A DNA stretch of 64,000 nucleotides from Streptomyces sp. R302 (lineage in GTDB: Bacteria; Actinomycetota; Actinomycetes; Streptomycetales; Streptomycetaceae). The DNA is taken from contig NZ_JABBGE010000008.1 of assembly GCF_012927245.1 (NCBI RefSeq), positions 248,001 through 312,000 of the forward strand, written 5' to 3'. Positions 1 to 7,834 of this stretch are shown here, in pieces. Every line of letters starts with the position of its first letter. Positions within the stretch are counted from its first letter, which is position 1. The translations under genes and the position numbers were made by a program. The notes beneath the pieces were generated by a model. That model had not been told where the DNA came from. It made no database searches and saw only the letters and a program-made list of their open reading frames with translations.

Positions 1-318
1 GAGCTGATCTACGCGGTCCCCAGCGAGGGCGGCTTCCGCACCCCGCAGGCCCCGCTCGGCGAGTCCGCCAAGGAGGAGCGGATGCGCCGCCTCTCCGGCG
101 AACTCCTCATCTCCGCCGAGGCGTCCGCCAACCTCGTGGTGCTGCGCACCCCGCCGGGCGCTGCCCAGTTCCTCGCGTCGGCCATCGACCAGGCCGAGCT
201 CCACGCCATCCTCGGCACCATCGCGGGCGACGACACCCTGCTCCTCATCTCCCGCGACCCCACCGGCGGCCAGGCCCTCGCCGACCACCTGCTGCGCCTG
301 GCGCAGAAGGGCCACTGA
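1..318 (+). CDS. argR: Arginine repressor ArgR, C-terminal part (5' truncated by window edge)
   Basis: The open frame runs in from the left edge and ends at TGA 316-318, giving about 105 residues of the C-terminal half. The motif GTIAGDDTLLLISRDP is the hallmark of the ArgR C-terminal domain; its Asp pair binds L-arginine and this domain forms the hexamer. The DNA-binding winged-helix half lies outside the window. ArgR represses arginine biosynthesis genes when arginine is plentiful. argH with a good ARG box lies 2.8 kb downstream, which fits an arginine locus interrupted by three minus-strand genes. Confidence 0.9.
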   Translation, partial: ELIYAVPSEGGFRTPQAPLGESAKEERMRRLSGELLISAEASANLVVLRTPPGAAQFLASAIDQAELHAILGTIAGDDTLLLISRDPTGGQALADHLLRLAQKGH

Positions 319-334
319 GCACGGCCCGGGAGCC

Positions 335-1027
335 TCAGTACCGCACGATCGCCGTCGGACCCCGCCGGGTGCCGACGGCGATGTGCGGCCGCCGCCCGGG
401 GTCGGCCCAGGCGAGGATCGCCCGCATCGCGTCCGCCGGGACGGAGACGCAGCCGGCCGTCGCGCCCTTCCCGTTCACGTGCAGGAAGATCCCGGCGCCG
501 CGCATCCGCACCGGGCGGGCGTAGTTGAAGCCGATGACGAGCGCGTGGGCGTACTGCGTGCGGTACGCGACGAGGTGCTCGGCCTCCGCGGCCCGGCAGT
601 CCGCCGGCAGCCCCTCGACCCAGCGGTTGTACGCGCGCGAGTCGTTGTCCTGGCACCACCACGAGTCCTCGGTGGCCCGTACGTACCGGTAGCGGGTCCC
701 GGTCGGTGCGGCCCGGATCCCGAAGGCGTACGGCAGGTCGTACAGGCCCGTCGGCGTGGTGTCCGTCCCCTGCCGCCGGGTGGCCCCCTCGGCCAGCCCG
801 TTGGCGCCGAACCGCGCCGGCGCCGATCCGGCCCGCACCCACCGCCCGTCCCGCCGGTCCCACCAGGTGACGGTCCCGGTGGTGGACCCGGTGTCGGCGG
901 CGACGGCGGTGATCAACTGGGACCCGCCGCCGGTGTCCGCCATCCGCGCGGGCAGCGGAGCCACCGGGGGAGCCGGAGCGGAGGCGAGGGAGAACAGCAC
1001 GGCGCCGAGGGCGAGAAGGGTACGCAT
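335..1027 (-). CDS. Exported L,D-transpeptidase-like (YkuD-type) protein
   Basis: This 230-residue protein begins with a short hydrophobic signal sequence (about residues 1-20, ending near ASAPAP) and is probably exported. Near the C-terminus, IFLHVNGKGATAGCVSVP matches the YkuD pattern of a conserved His followed by a Gly-Cys catalytic nucleophile. Family members form 3-3 peptidoglycan crosslinks, or attach or trim peptides on the wall. The spacing and the middle region (WWCQDNDSRAYNRWV) match the actinomycete subgroup often annotated only as 'L,D-transpeptidase family'. A TAGCGT box ends 7 nt before the ATG (minus strand, 1035-1040), suggesting a leaderless transcript. The gene converges on argR with a 16-nt gap. 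Confidence 0.8.
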   Translation of the reverse strand: MRTLLALGAVLFSLASAPAPPVAPLPARMADTGGGSQLITAVAADTGSTTGTVTWWDRRDGRWVRAGSAPARFGANGLAEGATRRQGTDTTPTGLYDLPYAFGIRAAPTGTRYRYVRATEDSWWCQDNDSRAYNRWVEGLPADCRAAEAEHLVAYRTQYAHALVIGFNYARPVRMRGAGIFLHVNGKGATAGCVSVPADAMRAILAWADPGRRPHIAVGTRRGPTAIVRY

Positions 1028-1065
1028 GGCGGCGACGCTAGGCGGCCCGTCGACCCCCGGCCACG

Positions 1066-1671
1066 CTACTGACCCGAGTGGGGGAGCGGCGGAAGCGGCA
1101 GCGGAAGGGCGGGCAGTCCGTCGAGGCTCGTGGCGATGTGCTCCTTGCCCTCGCAGTAGGTGTTGAACTCCTCCTCCGTCTTCCGGTTGAAGAAGTCGGA
1201 GTGCAGCGAGCGCTCCTCCCGGTACTCCATCACCGGCACCGCGAACCCGCAGGAGTCGCTGACCCGCCGCGCGTGCACCAGGACGATCGCCCGCGCGCTG
1301 ACCTGGTCCTTCACCGCCTCCTCGGGGAACCGCCCGAACAGCTCGCCCCAGCGCGGGTCGTCCCGCAGCACGACCTCCCCGTCACCGTGCACCCGCACCA
1401 CGGTCGGCGGACCGGAGAAGGACGTCCACATGAGGGTGATCCGCCCGTTGCCCGGCTCGCGGAGGTGAGCGAGCGTCTCGGCACTGCTGCCGCCGAAGTC
1501 GACGTAGGCGAGGGTCAGTTCGTCGAGGACGACGAGGGTCCCCTTGCGGCCCTTGGGCGAGAGGTTGACGTGCCCGTCCCCGGAGAGCGGCGCGGTGGCG
1601 ACGAAGTAGAGGGGCTGCTCCTCGATGAAGGCACGGAGCCGCCCGTCGATACGATCATACGTTTTTCCCAT
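1066..1671 (-). CDS. Pyridoxamine 5'-phosphate oxidase-fold (PPOX) family protein
   Basis: This 201-residue cytosolic protein has the split-barrel layout of PPOX flavin or deazaflavin oxidoreductases: LYFVATAPLSGDGHVNLSPKG near residues 22-42, then TLAYVDFGGSSAETLAHL and a region binding the cofactor phosphate. The C-terminal part carries ACGF-like residues (SCGFAVPVMEY), typical of the uncharacterised actinomycete subgroup rather than of true PdxH. The substrate is unknown. The tail is proline-rich (LPALPLPLPPLP). A GAAGAT box sits 6 nt before the ATG, and no Shine-Dalgarno sequence is evident. Confidence 0.8.
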   Translation of the reverse strand: MGKTYDRIDGRLRAFIEEQPLYFVATAPLSGDGHVNLSPKGRKGTLVVLDELTLAYVDFGGSSAETLAHLREPGNGRITLMWTSFSGPPTVVRVHGDGEVVLRDDPRWGELFGRFPEEAVKDQVSARAIVLVHARRVSDSCGFAVPVMEYREERSLHSDFFNRKTEEEFNTYCEGKEHIATSLDGLPALPLPLPPLPHSGQ

Positions 1672-1732
1672 GGGTCCATCTTCCGCCGTGGGCCCCCGCC
1701 GTGACGAGCCGTCTCAGGGAAGGGACCACGTC

Positions 1733-1772
1733 AGGACCCGCGTCAGGACCACAGGACCCGCGTCAGGACCAC
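1733..1772. repeat. Perfect 20-bp tandem duplication at the 3' end of the HEAT-repeat gene
   Basis: Two abutting identical 20-bp units (1733-1752 and 1753-1772, unit beginning AGGACCCGCG) overlap the stop codon of the minus-strand HEAT gene. The second unit contains its last codons and stop; the other copy lies just downstream. It looks like a recent slippage duplication with no effect on the protein. Confidence 0.9.
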
Positions 1773-2905
1773 AGCGCCCGCCGCGCCTCCCGTACGACGG
1801 CGGGCTCGGGGTCGTCGAGGAGCGCCTTCATCCGCCGGGGCTCCGCCGCGTCGAGCAGCCGCAGCCCGGCGACCGCCGAGGCCCGCACCCGGCCGTTCCG
1901 ATGCCCCGTCAACTCCCGCAGCAGCGGCACGTCCACGCTCCGCGCCCCGCACTCGCCGAGCCCGAGCGGCGCCCGGACCGGCACGTCGGGACCGGCGCAG
2001 GCGGTCCGGTACACGAGCAGGGGATCGCCCCCGCCCTGCCGCAGCACCCACCGCGCGCAGGCCCGGGTCCGCCCCGAACGGTCGTAGAGGTACGGCTCCG
2101 CCTCCGCGTGCCGGCCCGCCCCGCGCAGCGCGGTGACCCCGGCCGCCCGCACCCGCCCGAACCGGGCCCCGAGCAGGACGGGCACGGTCGCGTCCGGCTC
2201 GTCGGCGGCGACCGCGGCCGACGCGGCCCGCTCCTGCACCACGGGGTCGTGGTCCCCGGCGGCCACCAGGGCGAGGCCGAGGCCGTCGTACAGCCCGCGG
2301 TCGAGGGCGACGGAGAGCGCGGCGCGCCGGGTCGGGCCGTCGCGGCAGTCGGACAGCAGCGCCTTCACCCGCGCGGGGTCGCCGCCGCGCAGCAGCCCGT
2401 CGAGGAGTTCGGCCGCCGCGCCGCCCCGCAGCCGGCGGTCGAGCCGCAGGATCACCGGCGCGGTGACCGCGAGCGTACGGGCGGAGGCGCCCGGCAGCGC
2501 CTCCCGCAGCAGGTGCAGCGCACGCGCGCGTACCGGCGCCGCCCAGTCCGCCGCCCGCACCGCGACCAGCGGCAGTACCTCGGGCCGCCCCGCCGCGCAC
2601 GACAGCGCGGCCTGCCGGATCCGCCCGTCCGGGTCGCACAGCGCGAGCGCGAGTCGTGCCTCCGTGGGCGCCTCCTCCCGCACCCGGTCGGCGGCCCGGT
2701 CCCGGAGCCCCCGCCACCCGGGCCCGTGGATCCCGGTGAGCCACCCGTGGAACGGTGCGAGGGCGCCGTGGCGGACCGCTTGCCGCACGTCCTCGTCCAG
2801 GTCCGCCCAGGCCTTCGGCCGCGTCACGTCCATCACCCGGTACAGGGGAAGCCCCCGCTCCAGGCGTCGTACCGCCGCCTTCCGCGATTCCGCCTCGTGT
2901 GTCAT
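1763..2905 (-). CDS. HEAT-repeat protein of unknown function
   Basis: This 380-residue protein has no signal peptide. Repeated helical-hairpin units of about 30 residues with alternating Ala/Leu and Arg run from residue 75 to the end (for example DPDGRIRQAALSCAAG, AAPVRARALHLLREALPG, NGRVRASAVAGLRLLDA). HEAT or PBS-lyase-type repeats usually form protein-binding scaffolds, and no catalytic motif is visible. A TAGCCT -10 box (2912-2917, minus strand) ends 6 nt from the ATG and no Shine-Dalgarno is present, so translation may be leaderless. The gene is divergent from argH across a 249-bp gap. The binding partner cannot be inferred. Confidence 0.8.
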   Translation of the reverse strand: MTHEAESRKAAVRRLERGLPLYRVMDVTRPKAWADLDEDVRQAVRHGALAPFHGWLTGIHGPGWRGLRDRAADRVREEAPTEARLALALCDPDGRIRQAALSCAAGRPEVLPLVAVRAADWAAPVRARALHLLREALPGASARTLAVTAPVILRLDRRLRGGAAAELLDGLLRGGDPARVKALLSDCRDGPTRRAALSVALDRGLYDGLGLALVAAGDHDPVVQERAASAAVAADEPDATVPVLLGARFGRVRAAGVTALRGAGRHAEAEPYLYDRSGRTRACARWVLRQGGGDPLLVYRTACAGPDVPVRAPLGLGECGARSVDVPLLRELTGHRNGRVRASAVAGLRLLDAAEPRRMKALLDDPEPAVVREARRALWS

Positions 2906-3080
2906 GCGGGGAGGCTAGACGCCGCCCGCGGACCTGCGCCCGTGCTTTTCCCGGGCGCCGGGCGCGCGCCCGGCGCCCACCGTCGAGGCCGTGTCCTTGC
3001 CGTGCGGAAGCCGTTCTCCCCCGCGGAGGCACTGCGTGGGGACCGGCAGCCGTTCGCTCGTCAAGCGACGGATCGCTTGA

Positions 3081-3118
3081 TTGACGAATCATGCGGAGTT
3101 CTGCATACTCATGCATCA
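3081..3118 (+). promoter_or_regulatory. argH promoter with overlapping ARG (ArgR) box
   Basis: TTGACG (3081-3086) is followed after exactly 17 nt by CATACT (3104-3109), a good sigma-70 class promoter. Over the -10 lies TCTGCATACTCATGCATCA (3100-3118), an imperfect dyad of the GCAT-N-ATGC type recognised by Streptomyces ArgR. ArgR bound there would block polymerase. The argR gene itself is at the left edge of the window. Confidence 0.75.
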
Positions 3119-3154
3119 AGGGTTTCGGATCATCGAGGCGAGGAGCAACCAGAA

Positions 3155-4585
3155 GTGAGCAGCAACAACGGTGACGTCCGGCTCTGGGGCGGGCGCTTCG
3201 CCGACGGTCCCGCCGAGGCCCTCGCGAAGCTCTCCGCCTCCGTGCACTTCGACTGGCGCCTCGCGCCCTACGACATCGCCGGATCCCGGGCCCACGCGCG
3301 CGTGCTCCACAAGGCCGGGCTGCTCACCGAGGACGAGCTGACCCGCATGCTGGCCGGCCTGGATCGGTTGGAGGCGGACGTCGCCGACGGCTCCTTCGTC
3401 GGCACCATCGCCGACGAGGACGTCCACACCGCCCTGGAGCGCGGCCTCCTGGAGCGCCTCGGCGCCGAGCTCGGCGGCAAGCTGCGCGCCGGCCGGTCCC
3501 GGAACGACCAGGTCGCCACCCTCTTCCGGATGTACCTCCGCGACCACGCCCGGATCATCGGCGGGCTGATCGCCGAGCTCCAGGACGCGCTCGTCGGCCT
3601 CGCCGAGGCGCACCCGGACGTCGCCATGCCCGGCCGGACCCACCTCCAGCACGCCCAGCCGGTGCTCTTCGCCCACCACGTGCTCGCCCATGTGCAGTCC
3701 CTCTCCCGGGACGCCGAGCGGCTGCGCCAGTGGGACACCCGGACGGCGGTCTCCCCGTACGGCTCCGGCGCCCTCGCCGGCTCCTCCCTCGGCCTCGACC
3801 CGGAGGCGGTGGCGAAGGACCTCGGCTTCGAGCGGGGCAGCGCGGGCAACTCGATCGACGGCACGGCCTCCCGCGACTTCGTCGCCGAGTTCGCCTTCAT
3901 CACCGCGATGATCGGGGTGAACCTCTCCCGGATCGCCGAGGAGATCATCATCTGGAACACGAAGGAGTTCTCCTTCGTCACCCTCCACGACGCCTTCTCC
4001 ACCGGCTCGTCGATCATGCCGCAGAAGAAGAACCCGGACATCGCCGAGCTGGCCCGCGGCAAGTCCGGCCGCCTCATCGGCAACCTTTCCGGTCTGATGG
4101 CCACCCTCAAGGCCCTGCCGCTCGCCTACAACCGCGACCTCCAGGAGGACAAGGAGCCGGTCTTCGACTCCTGCGACCAGCTGGAGATCCTGCTCCCCGC
4201 CTTCACGGGCATGATGGCCACGCTCACCGTCAACCGCGAGCGCATGGAGGAGCTGGCCCCGGCCGGCTTCTCCCTCGCCACCGACATCGCCGAATGGCTG
4301 GTCAAGCAGGGCGTCCCGTTCCGCGTCGCCCACGAGGTCGCCGGCGAGTGCGTGAAGGTCGCCGAGTCCGAGGGCAAGGAGCTGGACGAGCTCACGGACG
4401 AGCAGTTCGCCAAGATCTCGGAGCACCTCACCCCCGAGGTCCGCACCGTCCTCGACGTCCCCGGCGCCCTCGCCTCCCGCGACGGCCGCGGCGGCACCGC
4501 CCCCTCCGCCGTAGCCGCCCAGCTCGTGGAACTCAAGGCCGACCTGGTCATCCAGCACGCCTGGTCCACCGCCAAGCAGAAGTAG
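3155..4585 (+). CDS. argH: Argininosuccinate lyase
   Basis: ArgH cleaves argininosuccinate to arginine and fumarate, the last step of arginine synthesis, in the cytosol. The 476-residue length is normal. The superfamily signature GSSIMPQKKNPD lies near residues 285-296, the catalytic-Ser flexible loop is at this position, and AGRSRNDQV (about 110-118) and the TRTHLQHAQP-like GRTHLQHAQP (about 160) are the other two conserved regions. The GTG at 3155 is chosen because AGGAG (3141-3145) lies 9 nt upstream; the frame remains open further upstream without family similarity. It has its own promoter with an ARG box and ends in a strong hairpin, so it is a single transcription unit. Confidence 0.97.
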   Translation: MSSNNGDVRLWGGRFADGPAEALAKLSASVHFDWRLAPYDIAGSRAHARVLHKAGLLTEDELTRMLAGLDRLEADVADGSFVGTIADEDVHTALERGLLERLGAELGGKLRAGRSRNDQVATLFRMYLRDHARIIGGLIAELQDALVGLAEAHPDVAMPGRTHLQHAQPVLFAHHVLAHVQSLSRDAERLRQWDTRTAVSPYGSGALAGSSLGLDPEAVAKDLGFERGSAGNSIDGTASRDFVAEFAFITAMIGVNLSRIAEEIIIWNTKEFSFVTLHDAFSTGSSIMPQKKNPDIAELARGKSGRLIGNLSGLMATLKALPLAYNRDLQEDKEPVFDSCDQLEILLPAFTGMMATLTVNRERMEELAPAGFSLATDIAEWLVKQGVPFRVAHEVAGECVKVAESEGKELDELTDEQFAKISEHLTPEVRTVLDVPGALASRDGRGGTAPSAVAAQLVELKADLVIQHAWSTAKQK

Positions 4586-4616
4586 CCGAGTCCGGCAGTC
4601 GAGACGGTTCGCTTCA

Positions 4617-4645
4617 CCGGAAGGCCCCCTTGTGGGGCCTTCCGG
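4617..4645 (+). terminator. Terminator hairpin after argH
   Basis: Perfect 12-bp arms CCGGAAGGCCCC / GGGGCCTTCCGG around a 5-nt loop, followed by CGTTT. Confidence 0.85.
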
Positions 4646-4684
4646 CGTTTCCGCGTCCGAGCGCGGGGAGCCGCGTACGTCTTG

Positions 4685-4717
4685 AGTGAGACATGAATGT
4701 CTCACTTGGTGTATGGT
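4685..4717 (+). promoter_or_regulatory. TetR-type palindromic operator within the tetR-MFS promoter
   Basis: AGTGAGACAT-GA-ATGTCTCACT (4685-4706) is a perfect 10-bp inverted repeat with a 2-bp centre. It covers a plausible -35 (GAGACA, 4688-4693), and the -10 TATGGT (4712-4717) follows 18 nt later. The adjacent TetR-family gene is the obvious ligand-responsive autorepressor. Confidence 0.8.
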
Positions 4718-4723
4718 CGTCTC

Positions 4724-5275
4724 ATGTCAGTCGACCGCACCCAAGTGCTCCGTGCCGCCGCCGCCCTGCTCTCGCGGAAGGCGACCGCCACCATGGACGA
4801 GGTCGCCCGGGCCGCCGGTATCGGGCGGGCCACGCTGCACCGGCACTTCGCGGGGCGGGACGCGCTGGTGCGGGCGCTTGAGCAGATGTGCATCGAGGAG
4901 GCGGAGGCCGCGCTCGACGCGGCGCGGATCGAGGAGGGGGCGGCCGACGAGGCCGTCCGGCGGCTCGTCGCCGCCTCCGAGCCCGCCGCCCCGCTGCTCG
5001 CCTTCCTCGTCACCGAGAACCAGCTGTTCGAGGGCGACGGGCAGAACGAGGGCTGGGCCCGGCTCGACGCACGCCTCGTCGCCCTCTTCCGGCGCGGCCA
5101 GGAAGAGGGCACCTTCCGGATCGACCTCAGCCCCGCCTGGCTCTGCGAGGCCTTCTACGGGCTGATCGGCTCGGGCGCCTGGGCCGTCGCCGACGGGCGG
5201 GTCGCCGCCAACGACTTTTCTTACATGATCGCCGAGCTGCTGCTCGGCGGAGCGCGCAGGAGCGTGGAGAAGTGA
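4724..5275 (+). CDS. TetR/AcrR-family transcriptional repressor
   Basis: This 183-residue protein has an N-terminal helix-turn-helix, with TMDEVARAAGIGRATLHRHF near residues 24-43, and a C-terminal all-helical ligand domain. It probably represses itself and the downstream efflux gene through the palindrome at 4685-4706. An in-frame ATG at 4697 lies inside that operator. I prefer the ATG at 4724, which sits 6 nt after the -10 box TATGGT and would give a leaderless mRNA. The stop codon overlaps the GTG of the MFS gene (GTGA), so the two are translationally coupled. The inducer is unknown but is likely a substrate of the pump. Confidence 0.9.
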   Translation: MSVDRTQVLRAAAALLSRKATATMDEVARAAGIGRATLHRHFAGRDALVRALEQMCIEEAEAALDAARIEEGAADEAVRRLVAASEPAAPLLAFLVTENQLFEGDGQNEGWARLDARLVALFRRGQEEGTFRIDLSPAWLCEAFYGLIGSGAWAVADGRVAANDFSYMIAELLLGGARRSVEK

Positions 5276-6834
5276 CCACCGAAACCGTCCGCTACGACAA
5301 GGGCAACGAGGAGAGCCATACCGAGGGCGTGCGCCGTCCCGGCCGGTGGCTCGCCCTCGCCGCGCTCGTCCTGGCCGTGCTGCTCGTGGCCGTGGACGCC
5401 ACCGTGCTCGGCCTGGCGACCCCCTTCCTCTCCGAGGACCTGAAGCCGACCGGCACCCAGCTGCTCTGGATCGGCGACGTCTACTCCTTCGTCATCGCCG
5501 GCCTGCTGGTCTCCATGGGCAGCCTCGGCGACCGCATCGGCCGCAAGAGGCTCCTCCTCGTCGGCGCCGCCGCGTTCGGCGCCGTCTCGGTCCTGAACGC
5601 CTACGCGACCAGCCCCGAGATGATGATCGCCGCCCGCGCCCTCCTCGGCGTCGCCGGCGCGACCCTGATGCCGTCCACCCTGGCCCTCATCCGGAACCTC
5701 TTCCACGACCCGCGCGAGCGCAGCCTCGCCATCGGCATCTGGGGCGCCATGGCCTCGGCCGGCGCCGCCGTCGGCCCGGTCGTCGGAGGCTTCCTCCTGG
5801 AGCACTTCTGGTGGGGCTCGGTCTTCCTCATCAACCTGCCTGTGATGGCCGTCCTGGTCGTCATCGGCGTCAAGCTCATCCCCGAGTCGAAGAACCCGAA
5901 CCCGGGCCCGTGGGACCTGCCCAGCGTCGGCCTCTCCCTCGTCGGCATGATCGGCGTCGTCTACGCCGTCAAGGAACTGGCCTCGCACGGCCCCACCCTC
6001 GACGTCGCCGTCGCCACGCTCGTCGGCGCCGGCGGCCTCGCCGGGTTCGTCCGCCGCCAGCTCACCCTGCCGGCCCCGCTCCTGGACATGCGCCTCTTCC
6101 GCAACCGCGGTTTCTCCGGCGCCGTCCTCGCCGACCTGCTGACCATCCTCGGCCTCGCCGGCCTGGTGTTCTTCCTGTCCCAGTTCTTCCAGCTGGTCCA
6201 GGGCCGCTCCCCGCTGGAGGCCGGCCTCGCCGAACTGCCCGCCGCGATCGGCTCGGTGACCGCCGGTCTGCTCGCCGGCCGGTTCGCCCGCCGCTTCTCG
6301 GTCCGCTCGGTCGTCGCCGGCGGCCTCGCCGCCATCGGCCTCGCCCTCGCGGTCCTGACCGCCATCGGGCAGACCACCGGCTACCCGGTCCTCGGCGCGA
6401 GCCTCCTCGTCGTCGGCGTCGGCGCGGGCCTCGCCTTCACCGTCACCGCCGACGTGATCCTCTCCAGCGTCCCCAAGGAGCAGGCCGGCGCCGCGTCCGC
6501 CGTCTCCGAGACCGCGTACGAGCTCGGCGCCGCCCTCGGCATCGCCGTCCTCGGCTCCATCGTCACCGGCGTCTACCGGGGCTTCACCACCCCGGCAGGC
6601 ATCCCCTCGGACGTCGCCGCGGCCGCCCACGACTCGCTCGGCGGCGCCGTCGAGGCGTCCTCGGCCCTCGCCCCCGACCGGGCCGGCGCCCTCGTCTCGG
6701 CCGCCCAGGAGGCCTTCGTCGACGGCCTGCGGATCGCCGCCGGCGTCGGCGCGGCCGTCCTCCTCGCCACCGCCGTCGCCGCCTGGTTCCTCCTCAGGGA
6801 CCAGAAGCTCGCGGACGGCGCCGTCGAGCACTGA
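5272..6834 (+). CDS. MFS multidrug efflux transporter, DHA2 (14-TMS) family
   Basis: This 520-residue integral membrane protein should export toxic compounds using the proton gradient. TM1 carries the DHA2 motif LVAVDATVLGLATPFL (about residues 42-57). Motif A follows as GSLGDRIGRKRLLLVG (about 84-99), and the antiporter motif C is GAAVGPVVGGFLLEHFWW. Fourteen hydrophobic segments can be traced. Its GTG start overlaps the tetR stop, and a bidirectional terminator follows. The pairing is the classical TetR-controlled efflux module (QacA/SmvA-like). The substrate cannot be predicted. Confidence 0.92.
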   Translation: MTTETVRYDKGNEESHTEGVRRPGRWLALAALVLAVLLVAVDATVLGLATPFLSEDLKPTGTQLLWIGDVYSFVIAGLLVSMGSLGDRIGRKRLLLVGAAAFGAVSVLNAYATSPEMMIAARALLGVAGATLMPSTLALIRNLFHDPRERSLAIGIWGAMASAGAAVGPVVGGFLLEHFWWGSVFLINLPVMAVLVVIGVKLIPESKNPNPGPWDLPSVGLSLVGMIGVVYAVKELASHGPTLDVAVATLVGAGGLAGFVRRQLTLPAPLLDMRLFRNRGFSGAVLADLLTILGLAGLVFFLSQFFQLVQGRSPLEAGLAELPAAIGSVTAGLLAGRFARRFSVRSVVAGGLAAIGLALAVLTAIGQTTGYPVLGASLLVVGVGAGLAFTVTADVILSSVPKEQAGAASAVSETAYELGAALGIAVLGSIVTGVYRGFTTPAGIPSDVAAAAHDSLGGAVEASSALAPDRAGALVSAAQEAFVDGLRIAAGVGAAVLLATAVAAWFLLRDQKLADGAVEH

Positions 6835-6879
6835 CGCACCCCGCCCGACGCACGACACGCACGACATGCACGACGCGCA

Positions 6880-6916
6880 CGAGGGCGCCCCCGGAACGAT
6901 TCCGGGGGCGCCCTCG
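6880..6916. terminator. Bidirectional terminator between the MFS gene and plsC
   Basis: Perfect 16-bp arms (CGAGGGCGCCCCCGGA at 6880-6895 and its complement at 6901-6916) around the loop ACGAT, placed between two convergent genes. Confidence 0.85.
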
Positions 6917-6936
6917 TCGCGTACGACGGCCGACCG

Positions 6937-7611
6937 CTACGCGGCCTCCTTCGCCTTCGTGGCGTACATGTCCACGTACTCCTGGCCCGACAGCCGCATG
7001 ACCTCCGCCATCACCGAGTCCGTCACCGCGCGCAGCACGTACCGGTCGCGGTCCATGCCCTCGTAGCGGGAGAACTCCAGCGGCTCGCCGAAGCGGACCG
7101 TCACCTGCACCGGCCGCGGGAAGCCCGCGCCGCCCGGCTGCGCCCGGTCCGTGCCGATCATCGCGAAGGGGATCACCGGCGCGCCGGTCATCAGCGCCAG
7201 CCGCGCCACTCCCGTACGGCCCCGGTACAGGCGGCCGTCGGGGGAGCGGGTGCCCTCCGGGTAGATCGAGAAGACCTTGCCCTCCTCCAGGACCCTGCGG
7301 CCCGTCATCAGCGCCGCGACACCGCCCCGGCCGCCGTCCCGGTCCACCGGGATCATGCCGACGCTGGTGAAGAACCAGGCCATCAGCCGGCCCTTGATCC
7401 CCTTGCCCGTCACGTACTCGTCCTTGCCGATGAAGAAGACCTGGCGGTCCAGGCAGATCGGCATGATCATCGAGTCGATGAAGGTGAGGTGGTTGCCCGC
7501 GAGGATCACCGGCCCGGTCCCGGGGACGTTCTCGGCGCCCTCGACACGGGGGCGGAACATCAGACGCAGGATCGGACCGAGGGTGGCCTTGACGATCGCG
7601 TGACGGGACAA
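6937..7611 (-). CDS. 1-acyl-sn-glycerol-3-phosphate acyltransferase (PlsC family)
   Basis: This enzyme transfers an acyl chain to lysophosphatidate or a related acceptor in membrane phospholipid synthesis. Block I is GNHLTFIDS (His-X4-Asp catalytic pair), and block III is YPEGTRSPDG, which binds the acceptor phosphate. An extra in-frame stretch reaches 7938, but it overlaps the divergent gene and looks non-coding. A TTG at 7611 has GGAGG (7617-7621) five bases upstream, giving a 224-residue protein of normal family length. Which lysolipid is acylated is unknown. It is divergent from a glycerophosphodiesterase, linking two lipid-phosphate functions. Confidence 0.88.
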   Translation of the reverse strand: MSRHAIVKATLGPILRLMFRPRVEGAENVPGTGPVILAGNHLTFIDSMIMPICLDRQVFFIGKDEYVTGKGIKGRLMAWFFTSVGMIPVDRDGGRGGVAALMTGRRVLEEGKVFSIYPEGTRSPDGRLYRGRTGVARLALMTGAPVIPFAMIGTDRAQPGGAGFPRPVQVTVRFGEPLEFSRYEGMDRDRYVLRAVTDSVMAEVMRLSGQEYVDMYATKAKEAA

Positions 7612-7700
7612 CGGTTCCTCCGGTGTCGGGCGGGCGGCTCCGGGGAGCCGACGGTGCAGCACGCGACGATACTCGCGGGTCACCGCCGTGCGCACATCGG

Positions 7701-7733
7701 GTTCACCGAACGGATACACGGTGTTGACGCGTG
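7701..7733 (+). promoter_or_regulatory. Possible PHO box (PhoP-binding direct repeats) upstream of glpQ
   Basis: Three consecutive 11-nt units start at 7701 (GTTCACCGAAC), 7712 (GGATACACGGT) and 7723 (GTTGACGCGTG). The first matches the Streptomyces PhoP core GTTCACC perfectly, the third 5 of 7, and the second poorly. From memory, the S. coelicolor orthologue glpQ1 is a Pho-regulon gene, which supports the reading. Confidence 0.45.
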
Positions 7734-7834
7734 TTTCCGCCAAGTTCCGCCCGGGTCTGCCGCCCGTAGGGGCACGGTGCCTACCGTCGGGTCCACCCGA
7801 CGACAGGTGCGGGACATCACACAGGAGGACCTCC

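Noticed and set aside
9..863. Minus-strand 284-residue open frame, and many similar long frames opposite real genes
   Set aside because: Such frames are GC-rich shadows of argR, the L,D-transpeptidase and other genes; no family motif, Arg/Ala/Pro/Gly-rich translations.
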